Source: Novosphingobium sp. PhB165 (GTDB lineage: Bacteria; Pseudomonadota; Alphaproteobacteria; Sphingomonadales; Sphingomonadaceae). Taken from it: a stretch of 64,000 bases of DNA. The stretch is from NCBI RefSeq assembly GCF_004341845.1, contig NZ_SLVB01000002.1:652208-716207 (forward strand), written 5' to 3'. A model generated the notes under the pieces. It was not told the origin of the DNA. It did not search any database and saw only the letters and a program-made list of their open reading frames with translations. Positions 32,437 through 41,712 of the stretch are shown here, piece after piece. A program made the position numbers and the translations under genes. Within the stretch, counting starts at the first letter, position 1, and every line of letters begins with the position of its first letter.

Positions 32437-34776
32437 ATGGCGGCTATCGTCGAACAGGATCGGGCCGAAATCGTCAGCGCGATTGAGGCGCTGGAAAAGC
32501 GACTGCTGTGGCTCTCCGCCTGGACTATCCATAACGCCAACCACATTCGCGAGAAGCGCGATGGACTGAAAGTGGGCGGCCATCAGGCAAGCTGCGCCTC
32601 GATGACGGCGATCATGGCCGCGCTCTATTTCCATGCGCTTCGCCCGCAAGACAAGGTTGCGGTGAAGCCGCATGCCGGGCCGCTGCTCCATGCGATTCAC
32701 TATCTGCTGGGCAACCAGAGCCTCGACCGCTTGCAGCGCTTTCGCGGGCTGGGCGGCGTGCAGAGCTACCCCTCGCGGACGAAGGACGCGATACCGGTCG
32801 ACTTCTCGACCGGATCGGTGGGCCTTGGCGTGGCGGTCACGGCCTTTACCAGTCTGGTGCAGGACTATCTCATCGCCCACGGCCAAGTGCGCGAGGAAGA
32901 CGCAGGCCGAATGATCGCGCTGATGGGCGATGCCGAGCTGGACGAGGGCAATATCTACGAGTGCCTGATCGAAGGCTACAAGCACGATCTGCGCAATTGC
33001 TGGTGGATCGTCGACTACAACCGCCAGTCGCTCGATGCCACGACGGCGGACCGCATGTTCCGCCGTTTCGACGACATTTTCGAGACTTGCGGCTGGCGCG
33101 TCGTCACGCTGAAGTACGGAAAGTTGCAGCGCGAGGCTTTCGCGCGACCCGGCGGCAAGGCGATCGAGGAATGGATCGACAGCTGCCCCAACGCGGAATT
33201 CGCGGCGCTCACCTATCAGGGCGGAGCGGCCTGGCGTACGCGGCTCATGGCGGATATCGGCGAGAAGGCGCATGTGCGCCAACTGATCGAAAGCTTCGAC
33301 GACGACAGTCTGGCCGCGCTGATGACCAACCTCGGCGGGCACTGCATCGACACTCTGACCAGCGCGTTCGATGCCTGCGACGATGATCGGCCCACGATGT
33401 TCATCGCCTATACCGTCAAGGGGCACGGCTTGCCGCTTGCCGGGCACAAGGACAACCATTCGGGGATGATGAACAAGCCCCAGATGGAGCAGTTCCGCGC
33501 CAGCATGGGCATTGCCGAAGGGCAGGAATGGGAGCCTTGGGGCGGTCTGGGCGACAATGTCGCGGCCCGGCTCAAGGCCTTCATCGAAACGAGCGCCCTC
33601 GCCCGGAAAGCCGCCGAGCCGGCAGCCCCCATCGTCGCGGTTCCGGCACTGGTCACTCCCGATGGCGCCGAGCAATCCACACAGGCCGCGTTCGGGCGCA
33701 TCCTGCTCGACATCGCCAAGTCCGGTGAGGAGCTGGGCGACCGCATCGTCACCACCGCGCCGGACGTGACGCAGACCACCAATCTGGGCGGCTTCGTCAA
33801 CCAGCGCGGGCTGTTCCGGCGTCAGGAACTGGTGGACGTGTTCCAGAAAGCGAAAATCCCCTCCGCGCAGAAATGGCAGGGGCATGCCGCCGGACAGCAC
33901 ATCGAGCTGGGCATTGCCGAGAACAACTTCTTCATCATGCTCGCCTCGCTGGGGCTTGCCGCACCGCATTTCGGCACGCGACTGTTGCCGGTGGGCACGG
34001 TCTACGATCCCTTCATCGCGCGCGGGCTCGATGCGCTGAATTACGGGTGTTATCAGGATTCCCGGTTCCTGTTGGTCGGCACCCCCTCGGGGCTGACGCT
34101 GGCGGCGGAAGGCGGCGCGCATCAGTCCATCAACACACCGCTGATCGGCATGGGGCAGCCGAACCTGACCTATTTCGACCCCGCCTTTGCGGACGAGCTT
34201 GCGCTCATCATGGGCTGGGCCTTCGCACATATGCAGGAGGCGGACGGCGGTTCGGTCTATCTGCGGCTCTCGACCCGTTCGATCCCGCAAGTGACGCGCG
34301 AGGATGCGGCATGGGAGGGCGATGCGCTCAAGGGCGGGTACTGGCTGCGGAAACCCGGCCCCGGCGCGGAGGCGGCGATCGTCTTTTCCGGCATCGTCGC
34401 CCCGGAAGCGCTGTCCGCGTGGGAGCAGCTTGCCGACGATCTGCCCGGAATCGGGCTGCTCAATGTCACATCGCCGGACCTGCTGCACCGGGGCTGGTCA
34501 GAGCGCCGGTCAGCGCGCTGGAACGGCGGTGAGGCGCAGTCCTGCCATGCGGAAACGCTGCTGTCGGCACTGGCACCGGGCGCAGGCCTCGTAACGGTGC
34601 TGGATGGATCACCGGGGGCGCTCTCATGGCTGGGCGGGGTCAGGGGCATGCGGGTCAGTCCGCTCGGAACCGACCGCTTCGGGCAGACCGGTGATCTGAT
34701 CGATCTCTACCGCGAATACCGCCTCGATGCCGATGCGATCATCGATGCCGTCGCGGAACTCTTCCTTGGGCATTGA
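32437..34776 (+). CDS. mdeB: Single-chain 2-oxoacid dehydrogenase E1-like protein (MdeB/AceE/transketolase type)
   Basis: A 779-residue soluble protein with GGGAGAGAGG before the ATG. It has the TPP-binding motif GDAELDEGNIYECLIEG followed by NCWWIVDYNRQ (about 164-190), the pyrimidine-binding region in the middle, and a C-terminal transketolase-like domain. AceE is about 885 residues; MdeB-type E1 proteins are shorter and closer to this. Such E1 enzymes decarboxylate 2-oxobutyrate or pyruvate for an E2. The divergent Lrp regulator repeats the mdeR-mdeB layout of P. putida. No mdeA (methionine gamma-lyase), E2 or E3 is in the window. The symbol is by homology only. Confidence 0.72.
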   Translation: MAAIVEQDRAEIVSAIEALEKRLLWLSAWTIHNANHIREKRDGLKVGGHQASCASMTAIMAALYFHALRPQDKVAVKPHAGPLLHAIHYLLGNQSLDRLQRFRGLGGVQSYPSRTKDAIPVDFSTGSVGLGVAVTAFTSLVQDYLIAHGQVREEDAGRMIALMGDAELDEGNIYECLIEGYKHDLRNCWWIVDYNRQSLDATTADRMFRRFDDIFETCGWRVVTLKYGKLQREAFARPGGKAIEEWIDSCPNAEFAALTYQGGAAWRTRLMADIGEKAHVRQLIESFDDDSLAALMTNLGGHCIDTLTSAFDACDDDRPTMFIAYTVKGHGLPLAGHKDNHSGMMNKPQMEQFRASMGIAEGQEWEPWGGLGDNVAARLKAFIETSALARKAAEPAAPIVAVPALVTPDGAEQSTQAAFGRILLDIAKSGEELGDRIVTTAPDVTQTTNLGGFVNQRGLFRRQELVDVFQKAKIPSAQKWQGHAAGQHIELGIAENNFFIMLASLGLAAPHFGTRLLPVGTVYDPFIARGLDALNYGCYQDSRFLLVGTPSGLTLAAEGGAHQSINTPLIGMGQPNLTYFDPAFADELALIMGWAFAHMQEADGGSVYLRLSTRSIPQVTREDAAWEGDALKGGYWLRKPGPGAEAAIVFSGIVAPEALSAWEQLADDLPGIGLLNVTSPDLLHRGWSERRSARWNGGEAQSCHAETLLSALAPGAGLVTVLDGSPGALSWLGGVRGMRVSPLGTDRFGQTGDLIDLYREYRLDADAIIDAVAELFLGH

Positions 34777-34784
34777 TCGATTAA

Positions 34785-34818
34785 TCCGGCTACGCGGCGC
34801 AATCGCCGCGTAGCCGGA
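34785..34818. terminator. Bidirectional hairpin after 32437 gene
   Basis: TCCGGCTACGCGGCG-CAAT-CGCCGCGTAGCCGGA is a 15-bp perfect stem with a 4-base loop between the convergent genes ending at 34776 and 34833. Confidence 0.8.
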
Positions 34819-34832
34819 CAACCCGCGCCGCC

Positions 34833-35417
34833 TTACAGGGCCTTGGCCATGTTGAGGTGGGCAACCACGATCGGAATCACGTGATCCGCGAAAGCCTTCA
34901 GCGAAGGCACGTCTCCGGTCGAGGAATAGGCCTTGAGAACATCAAGCGTCGCTTGGTGACCATCCACCTGAGCCTTGGCGAAAGCCTCGTCGAAGTCCTT
35001 ACCCGACTTGGTGGCGAGCGTATCGAGCGTCTGCTGCTGCGCGGGGCTGAGCGTCGGATCGGGCGTGATCGCCGGAATCGCAGCGCTGGCAGCGGTCTTC
35101 AGCAAGGTGGTGGACTTGGTGTGGGCCGTAATCATCTGCTCGGCAAAATGCTTGACGTTAGCCGACTGGGCGTGCGTCGCGGCAAGCTTGGATGCGGCGA
35201 TTTCGAAGGCATCGCTGGCCGCAGCGGTGTTGGCGAAGGCCTGTCCCGGGCTCACGACCTCTGCAACGGTTTCTGTAGCGGTGGGCACCACGGCGGGCGG
35301 CATCGCGGTATCCGGGGCCGCGGGAGAGGTCGCCTCGGCGGGCTGGGGCGATTCTTTCTTGCACCCCGCCAAGGCGAGAACCGCAAGCGGGATTGCGAAC
35401 AGAGCGGCATTTTTCAT
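34833..35417 (-). CDS. DUF4142 lipoprotein
   Basis: A 194-residue precursor from the ATG at 35417 (a longer frame to 35672 lacks support; CGGGAGC precedes the chosen start). Lipoprotein signal with LALAGC, then a Pro/Ala linker and a helical DUF4142 domain: DAFEIAASKLAATHAQSANV, KHFAEQMITAHTKSTTLLK, and a C-terminal FADHVIPIVVAHLNMAKAL. Members are ferritin-like helical bundles in the periplasm; some are linked to stress. It sits beside DksA-like and ferritin-like genes, which suggests a stress-linked cluster. Confidence 0.85.
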   Translation of the reverse strand: MKNAALFAIPLAVLALAGCKKESPQPAEATSPAAPDTAMPPAVVPTATETVAEVVSPGQAFANTAAASDAFEIAASKLAATHAQSANVKHFAEQMITAHTKSTTLLKTAASAAIPAITPDPTLSPAQQQTLDTLATKSGKDFDEAFAKAQVDGHQATLDVLKAYSSTGDVPSLKAFADHVIPIVVAHLNMAKAL

Positions 35418-35521
35418 GAAAAAGCTCCCGTTTCGAAAGATGGCAATCGTGTTCCCCCAACTACTCAGGGCCTGACGCGTTCCCATTGGACCGCTCCGCA
35501 GCCCGGAGGCCCTTCCTCCAT

Positions 35522-35785
35522 TCAACGCAATTGGCTGTCCTTGCTCCCGCGCCGATTGATGCCCCCATGGACCGGCACCTTGTCGCGCCGGGCCTGACAG
35601 GCAACGCAAGTGCGGACACCGGGCATTGCCTGACGCCGCGCGTCCGGGATGGGATCGCCGCATTCCTCGCATTCCGCGAGGCCTTCGCCATGAGGCATTC
35701 GCGCCCTCGCGGCCGATATCGCGTCCTTCAGGCTGTCTTCTATCTGGTCCTGAACGGCGCCGTCCGGCGCCCAGCCATTGGCCAT
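35522..35785 (-). CDS. DksA/TraR-type zinc-finger protein (short form)
   Basis: An 87-residue protein from the ATG at 35785. The C4 zinc finger, CEECGDPIPDARRQAMPGVR followed by TCVACQ (about 38-63), is characteristic of YbiI/TraR-type short DksA relatives that bind RNA polymerase through the secondary channel. The N-terminal coiled-coil part is short. It lies 64 bp after the ferritin-like gene on the same strand, with a possible joint transcript. Confidence 0.85.
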   Translation of the reverse strand: MANGWAPDGAVQDQIEDSLKDAISAARARMPHGEGLAECEECGDPIPDARRQAMPGVRTCVACQARRDKVPVHGGINRRGSKDSQLR

Positions 35786-35848
35786 GACCGTTGCCTTTCC
35801 ATCCCTCCGATTTGCGGGCACGTCATCGGCAAGGCCGGTGACGTCCCA

Positions 35849-36415
35849 TTACAAAAATGGGCGGCCCTCATGCGCGACGAGCAGATCGTGCATGTCCGAA
35901 GCGTGATCCTCCTCGTCGGCCAGAATGTGTTCCAGCATGATGCGCGTGGTGGGATCGTGATCGTCGAAATAGCGGATCAGTTCCTGATAGTGCTCGATCA
36001 CCAGCCGCTCGGCCACGAGATTCTGCTTGATCATCTCAACCAGATTGCCGCCGTTTCCGTATTCCGTAGCGGCGCGCGAGGCCAGGCCTTCGGGGTTGAG
36101 GTTCGGTACTCCGCCAAGCTGGTCGATGCGGTTCGCGGCCATCATCATGTGCTCGTGCTCGCTCGCGGCGTGCTCTTCGAATTCGGCAGCGACGCTCTTG
36201 GAGGTGATGCCGTCCGCCGTGATCGCGTGCATCTGGTATCGCAACACGCAGACGAGTTCGGTCGCCACCACGTTCTGCAACAGCTCAATCGTCTTTGCGA
36301 CATCGCCGTGATAGCTGGGCATGACCGCGCCATCGTCCAGCGACTTGCGCGCCCGTGCACGCAGAGTCTTGACGTCGGTCAGAAAGGCGCTGCGTTCCTC
36401 GACTTTGCCTGCCAT
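35849..36415 (-). CDS. Ferritin-like (bacterioferritin/Dps-like) protein
   Basis: A 188-residue all-helical protein with four-helix-bundle metal ligands: ATELVCVLRYQMH (Glu near 53), EEHAASEHEHMMMAANRI (Glu/His near 80-87), NLVAERLVIEHYQELI (about 135-150) and ILADEEDHASDMHDLL (about 165-180). This is the di-iron arrangement of ferritin-like proteins. The first residues are plausible without a signal peptide, so it is cytoplasmic. It is followed by the DksA-like gene. Iron storage or oxidative protection is likely, not proven. Confidence 0.85.
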   Translation of the reverse strand: MAGKVEERSAFLTDVKTLRARARKSLDDGAVMPSYHGDVAKTIELLQNVVATELVCVLRYQMHAITADGITSKSVAAEFEEHAASEHEHMMMAANRIDQLGGVPNLNPEGLASRAATEYGNGGNLVEMIKQNLVAERLVIEHYQELIRYFDDHDPTTRIMLEHILADEEDHASDMHDLLVAHEGRPFL

Positions 36416-36668
36416 GGTGGAGTTCCTGTCATGGATGTTTGCGCCTTCAATGACTATGGCCGCCCCCTTGTTCCACGCGAACGACTCTCAACAATGACCT
36501 GGGCGCTTCAAGACTATCCTTGTCTTTGATTTCGCGGCGTATACTCGGATATTTAGTTTTGCGCCGAACGACAGCCGTTGGCTGCGACCTGCGGAAATCG
36601 CCATGGGCAATCAGAGTGAGCGGCATTTCCCACTCATTGCCCACCCCGAACCGGACTACAAAAGGGGC

Positions 36669-36800
36669 ATGAAAACACTGGAAAACACGCTCGCCCTGCC
36701 CCTTCGGCAATTGTCCAATCCCGTACAGCTTGGTCTGGGAGCAGTTATCTCTTGCGCCGGTGTCGCCTTGACGCTGGGACATCTTGCCAGCGCGCTCTGA
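36669..36800 (+). CDS. Small putative membrane protein
   Basis: Starting at the ATG at 36669, which has AAAAGGGG upstream, this gives 43 residues with one hydrophobic stretch near the end (LGLGAVISCAGVALTLGHLA). The frame extends to 36603 but the first part looks non-coding. Weakly supported and no family known; it is listed because the ribosome site and membrane segment fit a real small protein. Confidence 0.35.
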   Translation: MKTLENTLALPLRQLSNPVQLGLGAVISCAGVALTLGHLASAL

Positions 36801-36914
36801 CTATTTCCTTGCGGCCACACCTCTGAGCCACTGAAGTCCTGCGATTGCCAAGACCGGGCAACGGATTATCATGCCCTTCATGTCGTTTGGAAATCGCACG
36901 GGCCGCCCCGGCCG

Positions 36915-38201
36915 ATGAACGCCGGAGACGGGGCACGCGAACACGCGCCTTTGTCGAGGCAGTCCATGGCGATCGCCGCCTTTTCGACAATCGTCGAATG
37001 GTACGATTTCACGCTCTATCTCTATCTGGCCACCGTCCTGTCGCGCGTGTTCTTCGGCGGCAATGAAGCCGCGCTGTCGACCACACTGGGCGGTTTCGCG
37101 ATTGCCTATCTGATGCGCCCCCTCGGCGCCGCAGTCTTCGGCCATGTCGGAGACCGATTTGGGCGACGGCGAATGATGCTGCTGTCCATGGCACTGATGA
37201 CGGCGGCCATGCTCGCCACTGCTGCCTTGCCCACTTATGCCAGCATCGGCCCGGCCTCTGGCTGGTTGCTGCTGTTCCTGCGCTGCATAATGGGATTTTC
37301 GGTGGGCGGCGAATATACCGGCGTCGTTGCCTATCTGATGGAAGGCGCGCATCGCGGGCGGCGCGGCCTTGTTACCTCCTCCGCCGCGGCGGCGAGCGAG
37401 CTGGGCGGGCTGCTGGCAGCGGGACTTTCCGCGCTGGTGGTCAATGCACTGGCTCCAGCCGCGCTCGATTCATGGGGCTGGCGCATACCCTTCCTGTTCG
37501 GCGCGGTTCTGGCCGGAGCCGTACTGCTAACCCGCGCCACGCTGGAAGAATCACCCGAGTTCGAGCGGCAAGTCATCCACCGCACAGTTCCCGAGCAGCC
37601 GCTGCGTCAGGTCCTTTCCCGCCACCGCGCGGCAATCGCGCGCGGCTTCGCCATTTCCGCGCTGGGTTCGATCACCTACTATGTCGGCATCACCTATGTG
37701 CCCGTGTTCATCACGGGAACGGGCGTGATGGTAGAGAGCCAGGCGCTGTGGCTCTCAACGGCGGCGGCGGTCATGGTGATTTTCGTGACGCCTTTCGTGG
37801 GCGCCCTTTCCGACCGGATCGGACGGCGGCCGGTGCTGCTGGGAGTGGGCGTGCTTTCCGTTCTGGCGCCCGCCAGTTGTTTTGCGGCGATGGGCATGGG
37901 CTCGTACGGCGCGGCCCTGATCGGCGCGCTGATACTGGCAGCGCTGGGCGGTGCGGTCAGCGCCGTGGGGGCAGTGGCGACCGCCGAACTGTTTCCCGGA
38001 GAAGGCCGCCTTTCAGGGCTTGCTCTTGGAGCGACGGCAGCGACGGCGATATTCGGCGGCCTTGCGCCATTCGTTGCCCACTGGCTGGTTGCGCTGACCG
38101 GGTGGCAAGCCGTTCCGGGCCTGATGATCGCCGCTGTCGCCCTCGGCGTTTTGCCGGTCTTTGCGATGATCCCCGAGACCCGGCCCACTCGTTCGGCCTG
38201 A
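36915..38201 (+). CDS. MFS transporter, metabolite:H+ symporter (MHS/ProP-like) type
   Basis: A 428-residue inner-membrane protein with 12 membrane segments. The family mark VEWYDFTLYLYLATVL (about 27-42), the loop 2-3 motif GHVGDRFGRRRMMLLSM (about 76-92) and a matching second-half loop SDRIGRRPVLLG (about 298-309) identify the MHS family (ProP, KgtP, ShiA and relatives). These import organic acids or zwitterions with protons. The start may instead be 36966. It converges on a TonB-receptor gene. The substrate is unknown. Confidence 0.88.
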   Translation: MNAGDGAREHAPLSRQSMAIAAFSTIVEWYDFTLYLYLATVLSRVFFGGNEAALSTTLGGFAIAYLMRPLGAAVFGHVGDRFGRRRMMLLSMALMTAAMLATAALPTYASIGPASGWLLLFLRCIMGFSVGGEYTGVVAYLMEGAHRGRRGLVTSSAAAASELGGLLAAGLSALVVNALAPAALDSWGWRIPFLFGAVLAGAVLLTRATLEESPEFERQVIHRTVPEQPLRQVLSRHRAAIARGFAISALGSITYYVGITYVPVFITGTGVMVESQALWLSTAAAVMVIFVTPFVGALSDRIGRRPVLLGVGVLSVLAPASCFAAMGMGSYGAALIGALILAALGGAVSAVGAVATAELFPGEGRLSGLALGATAATAIFGGLAPFVAHWLVALTGWQAVPGLMIAAVALGVLPVFAMIPETRPTRSA

Positions 38202-38208
38202 TGTCGAC

Positions 38209-38236
38209 CCTTCCCCGCCTGTCGCGACGGGGAAGG
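38209..38236. terminator. Bidirectional hairpin
   Basis: CCTTCCCCG-(10)-CGGGGAAGG lies just after the transporter stop and 22 bp before the receptor stop on the other strand. Confidence 0.7.
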
Positions 38237-38258
38237 ATCGAGAGCGTATTACAAAGGC

Positions 38259-40601
38259 TTAGAAGGCGACGCCCAGCGTTCCGAAGATCTGGCGCGGCGC
38301 CGACGAGTGGAACACCAGCAGCGTCCCGGCGGCATCGTCCGGTGCAAACACGCTGTTGTCGAAGTTCGACGCATAGCGCTTGTTGGTCAGGTTGGTGACG
38401 TTCAGCGACAGCTTCGCGCCCTTCACCACGCCGACCGAACCGAAGTCATACCCCATACCGAGATCGAAGGTGGTGTAGCCGCCGAAGCTCTGGTCGTTGG
38501 TGTAGGTGTAGTAACGGCGGCCGGTATACTTGCCCTGAAGCGAGGCCGAGAAGCCGTTCTGCCGCACGGTCAGCACGCTGGAGACCATCTCCTTGGGCGT
38601 ATCCACCTGCTGCTTGCCGGCGGTTGCCTTGACGACGCAAGTGGTCGTGCACCAGTTGAGATCGTCGTCATAAGTGGACTTGTTGTACGATGCCGAGTTG
38701 TACCAGGTCAGCCACGGCGCAGGCTTCCACAATACGCCCAGTTCCACGCCCCGGCTGGTGACACCACCGGCATTGTGGAAGGAATTGCCGCAGCCCGGGT
38801 TCTGCTGCTGGTTGGTCGGGCACGGGTTGTACTGGAGCAGGCGATTGTCGAAATTGACCCAGTAGCCGCTCAGCGCGAGCTGAACCGGGCCGTTCACATA
38901 GCGATAGCCGCCTTCGAAGCTGCGCGATGTCTCGGGCTTCAGCGTCTTGCCCTGCGCGTCCCAGACGGTCTGCGTCACCGACTGCGGGCCGAGTTTGAAG
39001 CCGCCCTGGAACATCGCCATGTTCTCGGCATAGCTGGCATAGAGTTCGTGGTGGTCCGCAACCTGCCAGTGCACGCCCGCTTCCGGCAGGAAGAAGTCCT
39101 TGGCAGTGAGCGATCCCGTCGCGAACTGGCTTGAGGCCGGCGGCGGCGTCTTGGCGATACCGTCCTGCGCCTCGGCATCGGACCGCGAATAGGTGCCCTT
39201 GAAGCCGAAATCGATCGTTACCGCATCATCGAGCAGCTTGATCGTGTCCTGCACGTAGAACTGGCGCGTCTTCCACTTGGTTTCCTGCACCCACTGCGCA
39301 GTGTCAGGCTGGCCTTGCAGGAACTGGCCGAGGTCGAACGGACCGGTGACATTGGCCCAGATATAGCGCGCGGCGCTGCTCTTGTTTTCTTCCAGCCAGA
39401 AGCCGGCCTGGAACTGGTTGAAGCCGACGTCCCAGGTGAGGCTGCCTAGCCCGCCGGTGCGGTTGATGGTGTAGCGGGTGTCGCGGATCTGGACCGGTAC
39501 GTCGTCGTCAGTGGTCGCCGTGCCTTGCTTGGACCAGCCGACGATCCAGTTGTTGCCCGCGCCCTTGTCGGTGTGATGATAGACCTGCAGATGGGCGGTC
39601 AGGGACTTGGTGACATCGAAATCCCCGGCAACGTAGAACAGGTTGTCGTTACGCAGGATCTGGCCGTTGGTATAGGTGACGTCGGCGTTCTTTTGCGGCT
39701 TGGGTGCATTGACGCACTTGCCCGGCGCGGTCGGTCCGGTCACCGTGCAATAGGCGACGCCGAGGTAGGACTGCCAGTCCGGCGCATAACCGCCCCAATC
39801 CCAGCCGAGCCGGCCAAGCATGTCCTTCGACAGATAGGGATCGTCGGCCTGATTGGTGCGCGAAATGTCCGCGAAGGCCGTGATCTTGCCGCCGGTGAAT
39901 TCGTACTGCGCCTTGCCGTTGAGCTGCTTGCCGGTGGACCGGTTCCACGCGCGCTGGTTCACGAACAGGTCCTGCTCGCTATACTGCCCGGAAACATAGG
40001 CCGAGAAACCGGCATGCTCGCCCGTATCGAAGCGCGCGAAGGTGCGCAGGCTGTCCTGGCTGCCAAAGCTCTGGCTGGCCATCAGCCCCATTTCCTTGTG
40101 AGGGGCGCTGCTGAGGTAGATCAGTGCGCCGCCAAGGTTGCTGGTCGACGCGATGCCGAGGCCGGCGATCCCGGTCGCGAGATTGGCTTCGCCAAGGTTC
40201 TCCGAAATCAGCGCGCGGCTGATCGAGAGGCCATTGTAATTGTTGTAGGCTCCGTCGCCCAGCGGCATGCCGTCGAGCGTGTAGCCGAGATGCGTGGTGC
40301 TGAAGCCGCGCACCTGAAGCGATAGCGACTGCTCGTTGAGACCCAGTGCGTCGATCGACTGCGCGCTGACGCCGGGAAGGAAGTTCAGCGCCTTCTGCAC
40401 GCTGGTGCCCGGGGGCAGGACATCGAGGTTCGCGGGCAGGAGCGTCGAAACCGAGCGGGTCTGGCCGCTGCCGATGACGACGATATCGTGAACTTCGTTG
40501 CTGTCCGCCTCGGCCGGCGAGACGTCTTCTGCCTTGGCCTGTGCGGAAATCGTGAAACTGGCAGCGGCGGCCGCCAAGAGAAGAACGGACTTTTGTAACA
40601 C
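38259..40601 (-). CDS. TonB-dependent receptor
   Basis: A 780-residue outer-membrane receptor. The GTG start at 40601 has GGGGGT upstream. The signal peptide ends AQAKAED; the TonB box is near 41 (DIVVIGSGQ). The plug has SVQKALNFLPGVSAQ, LQVRGFSTTHLGYTLDGMPL (about 110-130) and a barrel closing IFGTLGVAF. Some barrel features (NAGGVTSRGVELGVLW, EGGYRYVNG) are those of large sphingomonad receptors for organic substrates. It converges with the MFS gene; the two may serve outer and inner membrane uptake of one substrate. That link is inference from position. Confidence 0.9.
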   Translation of the reverse strand: MLQKSVLLLAAAAASFTISAQAKAEDVSPAEADSNEVHDIVVIGSGQTRSVSTLLPANLDVLPPGTSVQKALNFLPGVSAQSIDALGLNEQSLSLQVRGFSTTHLGYTLDGMPLGDGAYNNYNGLSISRALISENLGEANLATGIAGLGIASTSNLGGALIYLSSAPHKEMGLMASQSFGSQDSLRTFARFDTGEHAGFSAYVSGQYSEQDLFVNQRAWNRSTGKQLNGKAQYEFTGGKITAFADISRTNQADDPYLSKDMLGRLGWDWGGYAPDWQSYLGVAYCTVTGPTAPGKCVNAPKPQKNADVTYTNGQILRNDNLFYVAGDFDVTKSLTAHLQVYHHTDKGAGNNWIVGWSKQGTATTDDDVPVQIRDTRYTINRTGGLGSLTWDVGFNQFQAGFWLEENKSSAARYIWANVTGPFDLGQFLQGQPDTAQWVQETKWKTRQFYVQDTIKLLDDAVTIDFGFKGTYSRSDAEAQDGIAKTPPPASSQFATGSLTAKDFFLPEAGVHWQVADHHELYASYAENMAMFQGGFKLGPQSVTQTVWDAQGKTLKPETSRSFEGGYRYVNGPVQLALSGYWVNFDNRLLQYNPCPTNQQQNPGCGNSFHNAGGVTSRGVELGVLWKPAPWLTWYNSASYNKSTYDDDLNWCTTTCVVKATAGKQQVDTPKEMVSSVLTVRQNGFSASLQGKYTGRRYYTYTNDQSFGGYTTFDLGMGYDFGSVGVVKGAKLSLNVTNLTNKRYASNFDNSVFAPDDAAGTLLVFHSSAPRQIFGTLGVAF

Positions 40602-40827
40602 GTGACCCCCATGTCATTGAAGGCGCCGCGTAAACCTGAGTCCGCGGCGCCTCGGGGGGCGCCTATTCCATGCGCGTATGACGCTTTCGCTACAGATATG
40701 AAATATAAGACAAAACTTCCGACCGGTGGGGAGTGCCGTATCGTACCATCCAATGACGGAAAGACAGGCACCCTGCGCCGTGCGTCATGCCGGTTGTCAA
40801 TGCGCGGCATCCGGCTATGAGAGCCCG

Positions 40828-41712
40828 ATGCCGCGACGCAAGGATATCTGGCAGTGCGGGCTGATTACCCGTCCTCTCGACGAGGTGCTTTCCCGGGGTT
40901 TCTCACCGGAGAGCGCGATCTGGTTTCCGCCCGAGCCCGCCTTCACCTTTCTGGCCGACCCGTTCGGCTTCGACGATGGCGTGCACTTTCACGTCTTCGC
41001 CGAACAGTACGATTATCGCACCCGCCACGGTGTGATCGAGCGCCTGAGCTTCGACCGCGCATTCAGCCTCGTCGACCGGCGGTTGGTGCTGCGCGAGCCG
41101 TGGCACTTGTCCTACCCGCAAGTGTTCGAGGGCGAAGGCGCGATCTGGATGCTGCCCGAGGCGCATCGCTCCGGGAAACTCACGCTCTATCGCGGCAATG
41201 CGGCGCTCGACGTATGGCGGGCCGAATGCGCGATCGAGCTCGATTGCCTGCCGGTCGACGCATCGATCCTTCGCCACGACGGACGCTGGTGGCTGTTCTA
41301 TTCCTCAGGCGAGAGCCGCGAGACCAAGCTCGGCACGCTCCATGTGGCATGGGCCGAACGGCTGACCGGGCCATGGACGCCGCATCCCGGCAACCCGGTG
41401 CGCCGCAGCCGCGCCTCGGCCCGGCCGGGCGGCGTGCCGGTGCTCGTGAATGGCGCGATCGTGCTGCCCACGCAGGACTGCACGCGGACTTACGGCGGGG
41501 CGATCCGGCCGCTGTGGATCGACCAGCTGGACGAAACCGCCTTCGAAGCGCGCGAAGGCGATGCGCTGGCCTTTCCCGGGCAGTTCGAAGGCATGCACAC
41601 GCTGAGCGGGTGGGGCGATGTTACGCTGTTCGACGTCAAGACGATCGACCGGTCGCTGGCCGGAATCGCGCTCGACCTCAGGCGGGGCCTTGGGCGATAC
41701 GCTGATAGATAG
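40828..41712 (+). CDS. Beta-propeller protein of polysaccharide loci (GINT1-N/GH43-like)
   Basis: A 294-residue protein, start ATG 40828. Aromatic blade-like motifs repeat: PAFTFLADPFGFDDGVHFHV, AIWMLPEAHRSGKLTLYRG, ASILRHDGRWWLFYSS and PVLVNGAIVLPTQDCT. This pattern is found in five-bladed propeller domains near GH43 and in the N-terminal domain of glucosamine-inositolphosphorylceramide-transferase-like proteins, often in glycan clusters. Enzymatic role unknown. It overlaps the end of the glycosyltransferase gene on the other strand by 35 bp. Confidence 0.65.
   Translation: MPRRKDIWQCGLITRPLDEVLSRGFSPESAIWFPPEPAFTFLADPFGFDDGVHFHVFAEQYDYRTRHGVIERLSFDRAFSLVDRRLVLREPWHLSYPQVFEGEGAIWMLPEAHRSGKLTLYRGNAALDVWRAECAIELDCLPVDASILRHDGRWWLFYSSGESRETKLGTLHVAWAERLTGPWTPHPGNPVRRSRASARPGGVPVLVNGAIVLPTQDCTRTYGGAIRPLWIDQLDETAFEAREGDALAFPGQFEGMHTLSGWGDVTLFDVKTIDRSLAGIALDLRRGLGRYADR

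Noticed and set aside
35405..35460. A general-stress (EcfG-type, GGAAC-N16-GTT) promoter before the DUF4142 gene
   Set aside because: A GGAAC is present on the minus strand near 35447 but no GTT follows at the right spacing. No convincing copy was found elsewhere either.
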